From assembly GCA_023663135.1 (NCBI GenBank), contig JAMPIE010000010.1, forward strand, positions 1 to 64,000: a DNA stretch of 64,000 nucleotides, written 5' to 3'. Position numbers and translations under genes: made by a program. Below the pieces are notes generated by a model. That model worked only from the letters and a program-made list of their open reading frames with translations, ran no database searches and was not told the origin of the DNA. The stretch comes from Alloprevotella sp. (GTDB lineage Bacteria; Bacteroidota; Bacteroidia; Bacteroidales; Muribaculaceae). This document shows positions 38,301 through 47,255 of the stretch, in pieces (the first letter of the stretch is position 1; each line of letters starts with the position of its first letter).

Positions 38301-40768
38301 GAGCCGCCGGCAAACATGCCGTAGTTGTTGCTGTCGATGGTGATGGTCGAGCCGGTGGGGGTGGAGGGAGTGGTGGCCTGTCCGGGCTCGATGCCGTTGG
38401 GAGTTGCTGTCACCACAAAGTTGGTAAACTCAATGCCCTTGTTCTGTCCGTCGAGCTTGAAGGTGGCGGGGGTGCCCTCCTCAAAGTCCACGTCGATGGT
38501 CTGCGCCGTTGCCGAGGCGGTGTAATCCTTGCCTCCGATGGAGAGGGTTACAGTCCCGTTGGAGTCATAGTCCTTCATCACCATCTTGACGTGGCTGATG
38601 TAGTGGGTGTCGCCGGCAGAGATGGTGTAGGTCTGGCCCACGGCTTCCTGGCCGGTGTAGGCAATGACGTGGCCGTTGGCGTAGATCATGTTGTTTTTCT
38701 TCGCGCCGGCAGCCACTGAGATCTGAGGATTGGAGCTGGTGGATAGCCACTCGCCTGAGAAGGTGGTGGCGGATGCGGCGGGCTGGCCGTCGCGATAGAG
38801 GGTGCCGTTGGCTTGGTTGACGTTGACGGAAACCTCGGTGCCCACGGAGAGCTGTCCGCCGCCTTGGCCGGGCTTCTGGCCGTTGGGGGTAGCGGTGACG
38901 TCGAGCTTCACAAACTCGAAGCCTTTGTTGTCGCCGGCCATCACAAACTGAGCGGGAGTGCCTTCGGTGAAGTTAAACTCATAGCTCTGCTCGGCGGTGG
39001 TGGGGGTGATGGTCTGCCCGGCCATGGTGAAGGTCACGTTGGTGCCCTCCTCTACGAGCTTGACGGTCATCTTCACCTTGCTTACATAATATTCGTCGCC
39101 GGCGGCGATGGTGTAGGTCTTGCCGGCGTTGTTGGAGCCGGTGAAGCATTGGATATGGCCGTTGGCAAAGAGCATGTTTTTGGCCTTGGTGCCGGTGGTG
39201 AGGGAGAATTGCGGCGAGGAGGCATTGGAGAGCCATTCGCCGTGGTAGTTGCCGTTGTCGGTGAATGAGCCGGTGGCCTGGCTGAAGGAGCAGGTGGCGT
39301 CGGCTATGGTGCCTTTCTCGACCTCCTTGACGGTCACCTCAAAAGTGGGGAAGACGACTGACTTGTTGTCGCCCTTGAGGTTGAAGGTCACGGGGTTGCC
39401 GTGGTTGTAGTCGCTCTCATAGGTCTGCTCATCGTCGGTGACGGTGAAAGCCTGGCCGTTGATGGTGAGGGTGATGCTTGGTGCGGCGGGCTGGTCGGTC
39501 TCCTTGATTTTAAAGCCAATCTTGAGGTGTGAGATATAGTGCTTGCCGTCGGTGGCCACGGTGTAGTCGCTGGTCTTGTCGTTGCCTGGTGCGCATCCGA
39601 GGAGGCCGCCGGTGTTATCGTAGCCCATGTTGTTTTTGGCCGTGGTGATGGTGAGCTGCGGGGTTGAGCGGTTGGAGGTCCAGATGTGTTGCCATGCGCT
39701 GGAGCCATTGCCGGAGAGGGCGCCGGAGCTGCTGTTGACCTTGAAGATGGTGGTCTTGGAGGCCAGCTTCTTGGTGGTCATGGTGGTCACCTCAAAGGTG
39801 GTGAAGACGATTGACTTGTTGTCGCCTTTGAGATTGAAGGTTATGGAGCTGCCCTGCTTATACTCAGCCTCGTAGGTCTGGTCTTCGTTGGTGAGCTTGA
39901 ATTCCTTGCCGTCGATGGTGAGGGTGATGTTGGGGTTGTCCTTTTGGTCGGAGGGCTTGATTTTAAAGGCCATCTTGACCTTTGAGATATAGTCGGCGCC
40001 CTCGGCCTCTATCTTGTAGTTGCTGTTTCGGGCGTTGCCGGGGGCGCAACCGAGGAGGCCGCCGGTGTTTTCATAGCCCATGTTGTTAGCGCCGCCAACG
40101 ACGTTGATGGTCACCTTGGGGTCCTCGGTGTTGGAGGTCCAGATGTGTTGCCAAGCGCTGGAGTTCTTGCCGGATAGCTTGCCGGTGGAGGCGTCGATGA
40201 CGGTGGTGTGCTCTTCGGTGATGGTGGTGGAGATGGTGCCGGAGTGGACAAGCTTGAGCTTCTTGACGAGCATGCGATGCTGGCCTGAGATTTCAAAGTC
40301 AAAGCTCTTCACCGGCTCGGCGAAGGTATAAGATATGGTCTTCTCAGAGCCGTCGGGGGCGGTGGTGACGGCTTGGGCCGATGAGGGGAACTTGATGGAG
40401 GGTGAGCCGGTGTTGGTTGAGGCTACGGTGATTTCCACGGCGTGGAAGGCGGCATCCTCGGGGGCTGTGACGGTGAAAATGCCGTTCATGAGGAAGGCGT
40501 TGCCGGCACCGAGGGCAAACTGTTGCTGTCGGTTGGTGGTGATGCCGGTCAGGGCGATGGTCAGGCCGTCGGTGTTGCGCCAGGTGCGGGGCACTCCGGT
40601 GCCCACCTGGGCGTTGCCGCCGACAAAGACACCCTTAGCGCCATTGCCCACTTCGTAGGTCAAAGTCTTCTGGGGCTCTGAAGCATCGTCGGCGGCGATG
40701 AGAGCCACCGGCAGCCCGGCCAGGAGGCATATCATCAGAGCCGACAAGGCAGTGAAGATTTTTTTCAT
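35384..40768 (-). CDS. Giant modular exo-alpha-sialidase (GH33)
   Basis: A secreted enzyme expected to release terminal sialic acid from host glycans. The 1794-residue protein has a signal peptide (1-26). A C-terminal GH33 propeller (about 1310-1730) carries the arginine motif YRIPA (1329-1333) and Asp boxes SDDGGETW (1373), SYDGGDTW (1456) and SDDFGENW (1533). Likely catalytic residues are around SDYRKHGDGD (1350), EEMPDGS (1562) and SAYSTM (1681). Residues 1140-1300 look like a lectin-type beta-trefoil. Residues 35-1120 are repeated beta modules of three kinds in the order C, A, A, B, B, C, A-like. The tail (DLYGRRV...PGQLYI) resembles a type IX secretion sorting end. Family sialidases are usually about 400-550 residues, so the N-terminal array is exceptional. 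Confidence 0.9.
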   Translation of the reverse strand: MKKIFTALSALMICLLAGLPVALIAADDASEPQKTLTYEVGNGAKGVFVGGNAQVGTGVPRTWRNTDGLTIALTGITTNRQQQFALGAGNAFLMNGIFTVTAPEDAAFHAVEITVASTNTGSPSIKFPSSAQAVTTAPDGSEKTISYTFAEPVKSFDFEISGQHRMLVKKLKLVHSGTISTTITEEHTTVIDASTGKLSGKNSSAWQHIWTSNTEDPKVTINVVGGANNMGYENTGGLLGCAPGNARNSNYKIEAEGADYISKVKMAFKIKPSDQKDNPNITLTIDGKEFKLTNEDQTYEAEYKQGSSITFNLKGDNKSIVFTTFEVTTMTTKKLASKTTIFKVNSSSGALSGNGSSAWQHIWTSNRSTPQLTITTAKNNMGYDNTGGLLGCAPGNDKTSDYTVATDGKHYISHLKIGFKIKETDQPAAPSITLTINGQAFTVTDDEQTYESDYNHGNPVTFNLKGDNKSVVFPTFEVTVKEVEKGTIADATCSFSQATGSFTDNGNYHGEWLSNASSPQFSLTTGTKAKNMLFANGHIQCFTGSNNAGKTYTIAAGDEYYVSKVKMTVKLVEEGTNVTFTMAGQTITPTTAEQSYEFNFTEGTPAQFVMAGDNKGFEFVKLDVTATPNGQKPGQGGGQLSVGTEVSVNVNQANGTLYRDGQPAASATTFSGEWLSTSSNPQISVAAGAKKNNMIYANGHVIAYTGQEAVGQTYTISAGDTHYISHVKMVMKDYDSNGTVTLSIGGKDYTASATAQTIDVDFEEGTPATFKLDGQNKGIEFTNFVVTATPNGIEPGQATTPSTPTGSTITIDSNNYGMFAGGSDAQGTEMPRTWVGTVDGVEVTVTLKGTGTSGTEGKQQFAADGDTDAFLMNGSFTLSVPDNVKVSKAEFTMTATDNGTPRLNLPTGGNNYVTTTADGAEHTLPYTWAEPVSTFNFDTGGSKKSLSVKKIVLTLAGGSTVTPDPGPEPTPDPVLGEPFRIFRNQCQELQGSLPSTNYCQSLLSATTPSVKIQGGNDKNNIDRRTKEYFLLHSGGSELDYHFIAENGYFLTDLSFDYRIHGDNASTITVGGKTYTGTADDQHITVSGNNSDRISIRISEGNKGVELRNIYVTLVEDPYAEEEPAIPEKPGYIGGGNPVEFEVSPAPTGSRSSDGFHPDTKWYVLTLAENEYSLPYVEGADRITLSAAKSAKDEAQQYCITGNATDGYTLYNKAAGPGMVLASPKEMKGTTGMESYTILKAPGDPNYVYTWDMYSSSSLAGKPGYYIGQHGVAANKMNNRGNILAFWTGGADKGSTFLFYPPENVPQTAEYLKAPAIFPRTGEKPYNVCYRIPAIAVVGGGEHAGRIIAFSDYRKHGDGDISPNSNIDQHYTYSDDGGETWKHPDWMRDANGKPVSLARNGVSLIDPTDRRDNSFSDPCVAADRESGRIIVMSPAGTAGFFSGQYPENPTEVARWFSYDGGDTWTDADYDVTHQIHADLLKDAYDGDGIDGMFWGSGKIHQSRHVKVGKYWRLYHAISVRNSNVGGTKNYVFYSDDFGENWELLGHNVNDPAAPSNGDEPKTEEMPDGSVALIARGHGGNRNYNIFTFTNVEKGEGSWGTLVNRNLLGQGINACNGEPLMVPAYDTQTHVRCYILLQSVPWNGNRSDVSIVWKKIDKPADYASPTAIAENWTDRYRVSFMSSAYSTMAQMLDGNIAFIYEESTWGQTFTEMFRKLSLKQITKGRYDYIPDPDMEISKAIAAGLSGIENVEAETPAASPSDGPELFYDLYGRRVDASSLRPGQLYITSHGRKFIAR
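35408..40664 (-). repeat. Internal protein-level repeat array of the sialidase
   Basis: Two A modules (about residues 185-330 and 338-480) share AWQHIWTSN, NNMGY.NTGGLLGCAPGN and TFNLKGDNKS. Two B modules (about 490-628 and 640-790) share GEWLS, NMI/LYANGH, YTI.AGD and PNG. Two C modules (about 35-176 and 805-957) share PRTW, QQFA, FLMNG.FT and a final K-rich strand. A diverged A-like module lies at about 980-1115. The copies are similar in protein, not identical in DNA, so they are old duplications. Confidence 0.7.
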
Positions 40769-40817
40769 GATAGATGTTAAGGTATTATGTTTTTTTAATT
40801 TCGGATGGGGGTGTCAG

Positions 40818-40841
40818 CTTGACATTTTGTCAAGATGACAA
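40818..40841. repeat. TGACA/TGTCA palindromic element, copy 1
   Basis: CTTGACA, a 3-nt loop and TGTCAAG form a perfect 7-bp stem, followed by ATGACAA. The 13-mer TTTTGTCAAGATG (40825-40837) recurs exactly at 61789-61801. It lies just past the purB stop codon and before the sialidase gene. Confidence 0.5.
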
Positions 40842-40851
40842 GGGGAGAGGA

Positions 40852-42195
40852 TCAGTAGCCGGTGTAGGAGTGTGGCGTCAGGCGGCGCAGCTCCTCCTTG
40901 ACAGAGAGCGAGACGTCGAGAGTGTCGATGAAGGCGGCAATGCTCTCGGCGGTCACTCCGGTGTTGACGCGTGTCAGGGCTTTGAGGGTCTCGTAGGGGT
41001 TGGGATACCCCTCGCGGCGCAGGATGGTCTGTATACCCTCGGCCACTACGCTCCACATCCGGTCGAGGTCGGCCGAGATGGCCTCTTCGTTGAGGATGAG
41101 CTTGCCAAGGCCCTTGGAGGTAGAGGCCAGGGCGATGAGCATATGTGCTAAGGGGACGCCAATGTTGCGGAGCACGGTGGAGTCGGTCAGGTCGCGCTGC
41201 AGGCGGCTCACGGGGAGCTTCCCGGCCAGGTGGGAGAGGATGGCGTTGGCAATGCCGAGGTTGCCCTCGGAGTTTTCAAAGTCGATGGGGTTTACCTTGT
41301 GGGGCATGGCCGAGGAGCCCACTTCGCCGGCCTTGATGCGCTGCTTGAAGTAGTCCATCGAGATGTATTGCCATATGTCGCGGTCGAGGTCGATGAGGAT
41401 GGTGTTGATTCTCTCCAGACCCTGGAAGATGGCGGCAAAGTTGTCGTAGTTGGATATCTGGGTGGTCCACTCCTCGCGCTCAATGCCCAGGCTCTTGGAG
41501 AGGAACTGCGCGGCGAAGGCCCTCCAGTCGATGCCGGGGAAAGCGGCGAGATGGGCGTTGAAGTTGCCCGTGGCGCCGCCAAACTTGCCGCTGACGGGGA
41601 TGCGCTTCAGGGCGGCGAGCTGGGTGGAGAGACGGTAGGCAAACACTTTCAGCTCCTTGCCCAGGCGGGTGGGGGATGCGGGCTGGCCGTGGGTCTTGGC
41701 CAGCATGGGTATGTTCCACCACAGGCGGGCCTTCTCGTCGAGGAAGGCAATGACGGCCTCAATGGCGGGGTAGACCTCGGCCTTGAGGGCCTCGGCCAGG
41801 CTCATGGGCACGGCGGTGTTGTTGATGTCTTGGCTCGTCAGGCCAAAGTGGATAAACTCCTTGCAGGGGCCGAGGCCGAGAGAGTCAAACTTCTCTTTGA
41901 GGAAATATTCCACGGCCTTCACGTCGTGGTTGGTCACACTCTCTATCTCCTTGATGCGGGCGGCATCGGCCTCGCTGAAGTTGCGGTAGATGTCGCGCAG
42001 CTGCTCCAGGGTGGCCTTGCTCACGCCGGCGAGGGCGGGCAGGGGGATGTCGCATAGAGCGATGAAATATTCCACCTCCACGCGGACGCGGTAGCGGATC
42101 AGGGCAAATTCAGAGAAGTAACCGGCCAGAGCCTCGCATTTGTTGCGATAGCGGCCGTCGACGGGAGATATGGCTGTAAGCGGCGTGAGCTGCAT
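40852..42195 (-). CDS. purB: Adenylosuccinate lyase
   Basis: The enzyme cleaves adenylosuccinate to AMP and SAICAR to AICAR, releasing fumarate. The 447-residue protein starts QLTPLTAISPVDGRY, as is typical. It carries the catalytic His169 in AKTHGQPA and the fumarase/aspartase signature SSAMPHKVNP at 294-303. The ATG at 42195 is chosen over a longer frame because the -7 promoter element lies at 42289-42296, inside the longer reading, and the homologous N-terminus begins here. The sialidase gene follows 83 nt downstream with no promoter that I can see, so read-through from purB is possible. Confidence 0.96.
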   Translation of the reverse strand: MQLTPLTAISPVDGRYRNKCEALAGYFSEFALIRYRVRVEVEYFIALCDIPLPALAGVSKATLEQLRDIYRNFSEADAARIKEIESVTNHDVKAVEYFLKEKFDSLGLGPCKEFIHFGLTSQDINNTAVPMSLAEALKAEVYPAIEAVIAFLDEKARLWWNIPMLAKTHGQPASPTRLGKELKVFAYRLSTQLAALKRIPVSGKFGGATGNFNAHLAAFPGIDWRAFAAQFLSKSLGIEREEWTTQISNYDNFAAIFQGLERINTILIDLDRDIWQYISMDYFKQRIKAGEVGSSAMPHKVNPIDFENSEGNLGIANAILSHLAGKLPVSRLQRDLTDSTVLRNIGVPLAHMLIALASTSKGLGKLILNEEAISADLDRMWSVVAEGIQTILRREGYPNPYETLKALTRVNTGVTAESIAAFIDTLDVSLSVKEELRRLTPHSYTGY

Positions 42196-42288
42196 CTGTG
42201 TTTGGAATAGGGGTTGGTTTATCGGTGTTGTGTCGGGGTCAAAAGGCCGGGGCGCGTGCCTCCGGGGTCTTTTTCGCATTATAAGGCA

Positions 42289-42296
42289 CAAAGATA
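42289..42296 (-). promoter_or_regulatory. Promoter -7 element of purB (TATCTTTG)
   Basis: The minus strand reads TATCTTTG, an exact TAnnTTTG match. A TTTG (plus-strand CAAA at 42319-42322) lies 22 nt further upstream and may be the -33 element. The leader would be about 90 nt. Confidence 0.55.
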
Positions 42297-42390
42297 GGAA
42301 AAAATTTTTTTCCGCAGACAAACCGACACATCTTTTTGCGTGTATTTTATAAAGAGGAGCGGCTCTTGCGGCATATTGCGAAATTTTGAT

Positions 42391-42398
42391 TACCTTTG
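42391..42398 (+). promoter_or_regulatory. Promoter -7 element of the argS operon (TACCTTTG)
   Basis: TACCTTTG matches TAnnTTTG exactly, 65 nt upstream of the argS ATG, back to back with the purB promoter. A CTTG at 42365-42368 is a weak -33 candidate. Confidence 0.55.
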
Positions 42399-42463
42399 CG
42401 CTGACTTATGCCCCGGCATGAGAGCTCATCCTTGTAACCATTCTTTCCCAACGACTAACAGTC

Positions 42464-44254
42464 ATGTCGATCGACAACATCATATCGCAGGCCGTGGCCA
42501 CAGCCCTCAAGGCTCTCTACGGCATCGAGGCCACCCCGGCCTCCGTCAACCCCCAAGCCACCCGCAAGGAGTTTGAGGGCGACCTCACCGTCGTGGTCTT
42601 CCCCTGGGTGAAGACCGCCCGCCGCAGCCCCGAGGCCCTCGCTAAGGAGCTGGGCCGGTGGCTCGAAGATAACGAGCCCGCCGTGGCCTCCACCAACGTA
42701 GTCAAGGGCTTCCTCAACATCGTCATCGAGCCCTCGTTCTGGGGCGCCGTCCTGCGCCATGTGGCCGCCGACCCCTCATGGGGCCTCACAGCCCCCGCCC
42801 CTGGCGCCCCGCTGGTGATGGTGGAGAGCGCCAGCCCCAACACCAACAAGCCGCTCCACCTGGGCCACGTCCGCAACATCCTCCTGGGCCACTCCCTGGC
42901 CAAAATCCTCGCCGCCTGCGGTAACAAGATAGTCCGCACCAACATAGTCAACGACCGCGGCATTCACATCTGCAAGTCGATGCTCGCCTGGCAGAAGTGG
43001 GGCAACGGCGTCACCCCCGAAAGCTCAGGCAAGAAGGGCGACCACCTCGTGGGCGACTTCTACGTGGCCTTTGACCAGCACTACCGCGCCGAGGTCAAGG
43101 AGCTTATGGACAATAAAGGACTCACTAAAGAGGAGGCCGAGGCCGCCTCGCCGCTCATGGCCGAGGCGCGCGAGATGCTCCGCAAGTGGGAGGCCGGAGA
43201 TGAGCAGGTGCGCTCCCTCTGGCAGATGATGAACTCGTGGGTCTATGCCGGCTTTGACGAGACCTATTTCCGTATGGGAGTGGGATTTGACAAGATTTAT
43301 TACGAGAGCCAGACCTACCTCGAGGGTAAAGCCAAGGTGCTCGAAGGGCTTGAAAAAGGGATCATGTATCGCAAGGAAGATGGCTCCGTCTGGGCCGACC
43401 TGACCGACGCCGGGCTCGACCACAAGCTCCTCCTCCGCTCCGACGGCACCTCGGTCTACATGACCCAAGATATAGGCACCGCCAAGCTCCGCTACCAAGA
43501 CTATCCCATCGACAAGATGATCTACGTCGTGGGCAACGAGCAAAACTATCATTTCCAAGTCCTTTCCATCCTCCTCGACCGCCTCGGCTTTGCCTGGGGC
43601 AAAGACCTGGTCCACTTCTCCTACGGCATGGTGGAGCTCCCCGAGGGTAAGATGAAGAGCCGCGAGGGCACGGTGGTCGACGCCGACGACCTCATGGACG
43701 AAATGGTCGCCACAGCCCGCGCCGTCTCCGACGAGCTCGGCAAGCTCGACGGCCTCACCCCCGAAGAGCGCGACTCCATCACCGAAGCCATAGGCCTGGG
43801 CGCCCTCAAATATTTCCTCCTCAAGGTTGACCCGCGCAAAAACATGACCTTCAACCCCAAGGAGAGCATCGACTTCAACGGCAACACCGGCCCCTTCATC
43901 CAATACACCTATGCCCGCATCTGCTCGCTCCGCCGCAAGGCCGCCGAGGCAGGCCTCACTGCCGGCGACTTCACCGCCGCCACCCCCGGCGAGCGCGAAG
44001 TGACCCTCATCCAGCGCCTGGCCGACTTCCCCTCCGTCGTGGCCGAGGCCGGCCGCAGCTACTCCCCGGCCCTCATTGCCAATTATGCCTATGACCTGAC
44101 CAAAGAATATAACCAATTTTACCACGACTGCGCCATCCTCAAAGAGGAAGAAGAAGCCGCCCGCTCCCTCCGCCTCACCCTCAGCGACGTCACGGCCCGC
44201 ACCCTCGCCGCAGCCATGGACCTGCTCGGCATCACGATGCCCGAGCGCATGTAA
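42464..44254 (+). CDS. argS: Arginyl-tRNA synthetase
   Basis: The enzyme charges tRNA-Arg. The 596-residue class I synthetase has an N-terminal additional domain (about 1-90), the HIGH-type motif PLHLGHVRN (HLGH at 132-135) preceded by ESASPNTNKP, and a KMSKS-like loop GKMKSREGTVV. The anticodon-binding DALR domain (about 475-596) ends in TLAAAMDLLGITMPERM. Length is normal. It heads a plus-strand series with the Bax inhibitor-1 family gene, dapB, lepB and wbqC. Confidence 0.97.
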   Translation: MSIDNIISQAVATALKALYGIEATPASVNPQATRKEFEGDLTVVVFPWVKTARRSPEALAKELGRWLEDNEPAVASTNVVKGFLNIVIEPSFWGAVLRHVAADPSWGLTAPAPGAPLVMVESASPNTNKPLHLGHVRNILLGHSLAKILAACGNKIVRTNIVNDRGIHICKSMLAWQKWGNGVTPESSGKKGDHLVGDFYVAFDQHYRAEVKELMDNKGLTKEEAEAASPLMAEAREMLRKWEAGDEQVRSLWQMMNSWVYAGFDETYFRMGVGFDKIYYESQTYLEGKAKVLEGLEKGIMYRKEDGSVWADLTDAGLDHKLLLRSDGTSVYMTQDIGTAKLRYQDYPIDKMIYVVGNEQNYHFQVLSILLDRLGFAWGKDLVHFSYGMVELPEGKMKSREGTVVDADDLMDEMVATARAVSDELGKLDGLTPEERDSITEAIGLGALKYFLLKVDPRKNMTFNPKESIDFNGNTGPFIQYTYARICSLRRKAAEAGLTAGDFTAATPGEREVTLIQRLADFPSVVAEAGRSYSPALIANYAYDLTKEYNQFYHDCAILKEEEEAARSLRLTLSDVTARTLAAAMDLLGITMPERM

Positions 44255-44295
44255 TCATCCTCGAATTTTAATCAAACACACATCAGACACATAAG

Positions 44296-45027
44296 ATGAA
44301 CAACTACAATCTCCCTCCCGAATATCATGGCGCTCATCAGTCGCAGGCTTATGACGCCGTCTCCCTCGACACCCGAGTGAGCCGTGTGATGCGCTCGGTC
44401 TACGTCAAGATGACCCTCGGCCTCCTGGTCACCGCCCTCACCGCCCTCTTCTGCTACACCTCCCCCTCCGTCATCAACTTCTTTGCCGCCCATCCCGCCA
44501 CGATGTGGGTGCTCATCATCGTTGAGCTCGGCCTCGTCTTTGGCATCTCAGGCGCCATCAACCGCCTCTCCTCCCCGGTGGCCACAGCCCTCTTCTTCCT
44601 CTTTGCCATCGTCAACGGCCTGATGCTCTTCCCCATCTTCATGGTCTATACCCACACCTCTATAGCCAAGACCTTCTTCATCACAGCCGGCACCTTTGGC
44701 GCCATGAGCATCTTTGGCTACACCACCAGCCAAGACCTCACCAAGTGGGGCAACTTCCTCTTCATGGCCCTCATAGGCCTCATCATCGCCTCGCTGGTCA
44801 ACATCTTCACCCACTCCTCAACCCTCGACTGGATCATCTCCATTGCCGGCGTGATAATCTTTGTGGGCCTCACCGCCTGGGACACCCAGAATGTCAAGAA
44901 GATGGCAATCATGGCCCCCGACGGCATGACAGGCCGCCTGGCCACCATCGGCGCCCTCTCCCTCTATCTCGACTTCATCAACCTCTTCCTCTATCTGCTC
45001 CGCTTCTTCGGCAGCAGCCGCGACTAA
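44296..45027 (+). CDS. Bax inhibitor-1/YccA family membrane protein
   Basis: A 243-residue protein with seven predicted membrane helices. It has the family's landmarks: the N-terminal soluble part with MRSVYVKMTLGLLVTALTA, the central TFGAMSIFGYTTSQDLTKWGNFLFMALIGLIIA, and a C-terminal GLTAWDTQNVKKMA with the conserved Asp pair region, ending SLYLDFINLFLYLLRFFG. Members of this family are calcium-leak or membrane-stress proteins; the role in bacteria is not settled. It follows argS by 41 nt and precedes dapB by 4 nt. Confidence 0.93.
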   Translation: MNNYNLPPEYHGAHQSQAYDAVSLDTRVSRVMRSVYVKMTLGLLVTALTALFCYTSPSVINFFAAHPATMWVLIIVELGLVFGISGAINRLSSPVATALFFLFAIVNGLMLFPIFMVYTHTSIAKTFFITAGTFGAMSIFGYTTSQDLTKWGNFLFMALIGLIIASLVNIFTHSSTLDWIISIAGVIIFVGLTAWDTQNVKKMAIMAPDGMTGRLATIGALSLYLDFINLFLYLLRFFGSSRD

Positions 45028-45031
45028 TCAA

Positions 45032-45760
45032 ATGAAAATAGCTATCATAGGCTACGGCAAGATGGGCCACATGGTGGAGCGCATAGCCCGCGAGCGCGGC
45101 CACGAGATTGTCGCCATCATCGACGTGGACAATCAGGCCGACTTCCAAAGCCCCGCCTTCGCCTCGGCCGACGTGGCCATCGAGTTCTCAACCCCCGCCA
45201 CAGCCCTGGCCAATTATGAGCGAGCCTTTGCCGCCGGGGTGCCCGTTGTCTCGGGCACCACCGGCTGGACCGCCCGCTTTGACCTCGTCAAGGGGATGGT
45301 CAATTCCATCGGAGCCTCTTTCTTCTGGGCCTCCAACTTCTCCGTGGGTGTCAACATCTTCTTTGAGCTCAACCGCCGCCTGGCCCGCATCATGGAGGCC
45401 TTCCCGCAATATCGCCCCTTCATGTCGGAAGTCCATCACATCCATAAGCTCGACCACCCCAGCGGCACCGCCGTGACCCTCGCCGAGGGGATCATAGCCG
45501 AAAACACTCGCGTCAACTCCTGGACCGAAGAGACCCCCTCCCCCGACGATGCCCTAATAGTCAGCCATATACGCCAAGGCGAGGTGCCAGGCACCCACAC
45601 CATCACATGGGACTCCTCCGTTGACTCCATCGCCATCACCCACACCGCCAAGAGCCGCGAGGGCTTTGCCCTCGGTGCCGTCCTGGCCGCCGAGTGGCTC
45701 CCCGGCCACAAGGGGGTCCACGGCATGGATGAGCTGATGGCCAGCCTCCTCAATCCCTAA
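45032..45760 (+). CDS. dapB: 4-hydroxy-tetrahydrodipicolinate reductase
   Basis: The enzyme reduces the product of DapA with NAD(P)H in lysine and diaminopimelate synthesis. The 242-residue protein has the dinucleotide motif GYGKMG (7-12), SGTTGW (74-79) and the catalytic/substrate loop EVHHIHKLDHPSGTA (about 133-147). Length is near normal for Bacteroidetes. The dapA gene is nearby but in a separate unit (48477). Confidence 0.97.
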   Translation: MKIAIIGYGKMGHMVERIARERGHEIVAIIDVDNQADFQSPAFASADVAIEFSTPATALANYERAFAAGVPVVSGTTGWTARFDLVKGMVNSIGASFFWASNFSVGVNIFFELNRRLARIMEAFPQYRPFMSEVHHIHKLDHPSGTAVTLAEGIIAENTRVNSWTEETPSPDDALIVSHIRQGEVPGTHTITWDSSVDSIAITHTAKSREGFALGAVLAAEWLPGHKGVHGMDELMASLLNP

Positions 45761-45776
45761 ACTCCCGCCTTCTTCA

Positions 45777-47255
45777 ATGGAAAAAGATAATCAGAGCGAC
45801 AAGCAACTCTCAGCCCCTCAGCCCTCATCTTTCAGCGAGCGCATCGCCGCCGTCAGGCCCACCCGTTGGGTGAGGTTTGCCCTCGTGGCCATCATCTTCC
45901 TGGCCTGGGTGGCGTGGCTCGGCAACTGGTGGGTGGCCCTCGTCCTCATCCTCCTCTTTGATATCTACATCACCGGCTACATCCCCTTCACATGGTGGAA
46001 GCGGAGCAAGAGCCCGGCGGTGAGAGCTGTCATGGGATGGGTCGACGCCATCGTCTACGCTCTGATCCTTGTCTACTTCATCTTCCTCTTCATAGGCCAA
46101 AACTACACCATCCCCTCCTCATCGCTCGAGAAGACCCTCCTCACCGGCGACTACCTCTGGGTCAACAAGATGGCCTACGGCCCGCGAGTGCCCAACACCC
46201 CCATCCACTTTCCCCTGGCCCACAACACCATGCCCGCCCTTCTCGGCGGCGGCAAGAGCTATCTCGACAGCCCGCTCTGGCCCTACCATCGCCTCAAGGG
46301 ATTCTCCTCCATCAAGCGGGGCGACATAGTGGTGTTTAACTTCCCCGCCGGCGACACAGTGGCTCTGAAGATGCAAAACCCCGACTATTACACCCTCTGC
46401 GAGATCTTTGGCCGCGATGCCGTCCGCTCCAACCCCGATAAGTTTGGCCAGATAGTTTTCCGCCCCGTCGACCGCCGCGAAAACTATGTGAAGCGCTGCG
46501 TGGCCCTCCCCGGCGACTCCATCGCCATCCGCTCAGGCGACATCTATATCAACGGTGAGAAACAGCCCCTACCCCCTGAGGCTCAGTATAATTACATCTT
46601 CCAGCTCACAGGCCCCACACTCACCGACACGGAGCGCGAGAGCCTCGGCATTGCCGCCGCCGACCTCCAGCTCCTCAATGCCACCTTTGCCCCCGGCGAT
46701 GCCGAAAACCTCCTCCGCCTCGGCTTTACCGTCAACCCCGACGGCACCATCCCCCCCGTCTACCGCGCGCCATTGACCGCCACGATGCTCTCTCAGCTCC
46801 AATCACGCGGGCTCACCAAGGCTATGCGCCAGGAGGCACAGCCCGGAATGGAGCTCCTCTACCCCCGAGGCCTCACCGACGACTGGACCCGCGCCGACAT
46901 GGGGCCGCTGTGGGTCCCCGCAAAGGACACCACCATCCCCCTCACCCTCCAAAACTGGCTCGCCTACTCGCGCTGCATCCGCAACTATGAGGGCCACCAT
47001 GACGCCTACTTCGACTCAGCCCTTGGCAAGGTGATTATCGACGGCCAGCCCGCCGACACCTACACCTTTGCCCTCGACTATTACTATATGATGGGCGACA
47101 ACCGCGACAACTCCCTCGACTCCCGCTATTGGGGCTTCGTGCCTGAAGACCATATCGTTGGACGCCCCGAGAGAGTCCTCATCTCCTTCGACCCCGAAAA
47201 GAGTTTCCCGGCCAACATCCGCTGGAACCGCATCTTCCGCAACGCCCGCTCGTGA
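45777..47255 (+). CDS. lepB: Signal peptidase I, large Bacteroidetes form
   Basis: This inner-membrane protease removes signal peptides from exported proteins. The 492-residue protein has hydrophobic helices at about 33-48, 50-70 and 88-107. The catalytic Ser116 lies in TIPSSSLEKTL and the catalytic Lys239 in NYVKRCVALPGD, followed by GDIYINGE. The late family box YYMMGDNRDNSLDSRYWGFVP lies near the C-terminus. The roughly 180-residue insertion between these last two boxes is typical of the large Bacteroidetes enzymes. It starts 16 nt after dapB and overlaps wbqC by 4 nt (GTGA). Confidence 0.95.
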   Translation: MEKDNQSDKQLSAPQPSSFSERIAAVRPTRWVRFALVAIIFLAWVAWLGNWWVALVLILLFDIYITGYIPFTWWKRSKSPAVRAVMGWVDAIVYALILVYFIFLFIGQNYTIPSSSLEKTLLTGDYLWVNKMAYGPRVPNTPIHFPLAHNTMPALLGGGKSYLDSPLWPYHRLKGFSSIKRGDIVVFNFPAGDTVALKMQNPDYYTLCEIFGRDAVRSNPDKFGQIVFRPVDRRENYVKRCVALPGDSIAIRSGDIYINGEKQPLPPEAQYNYIFQLTGPTLTDTERESLGIAAADLQLLNATFAPGDAENLLRLGFTVNPDGTIPPVYRAPLTATMLSQLQSRGLTKAMRQEAQPGMELLYPRGLTDDWTRADMGPLWVPAKDTTIPLTLQNWLAYSRCIRNYEGHHDAYFDSALGKVIIDGQPADTYTFALDYYYMMGDNRDNSLDSRYWGFVPEDHIVGRPERVLISFDPEKSFPANIRWNRIFRNARS

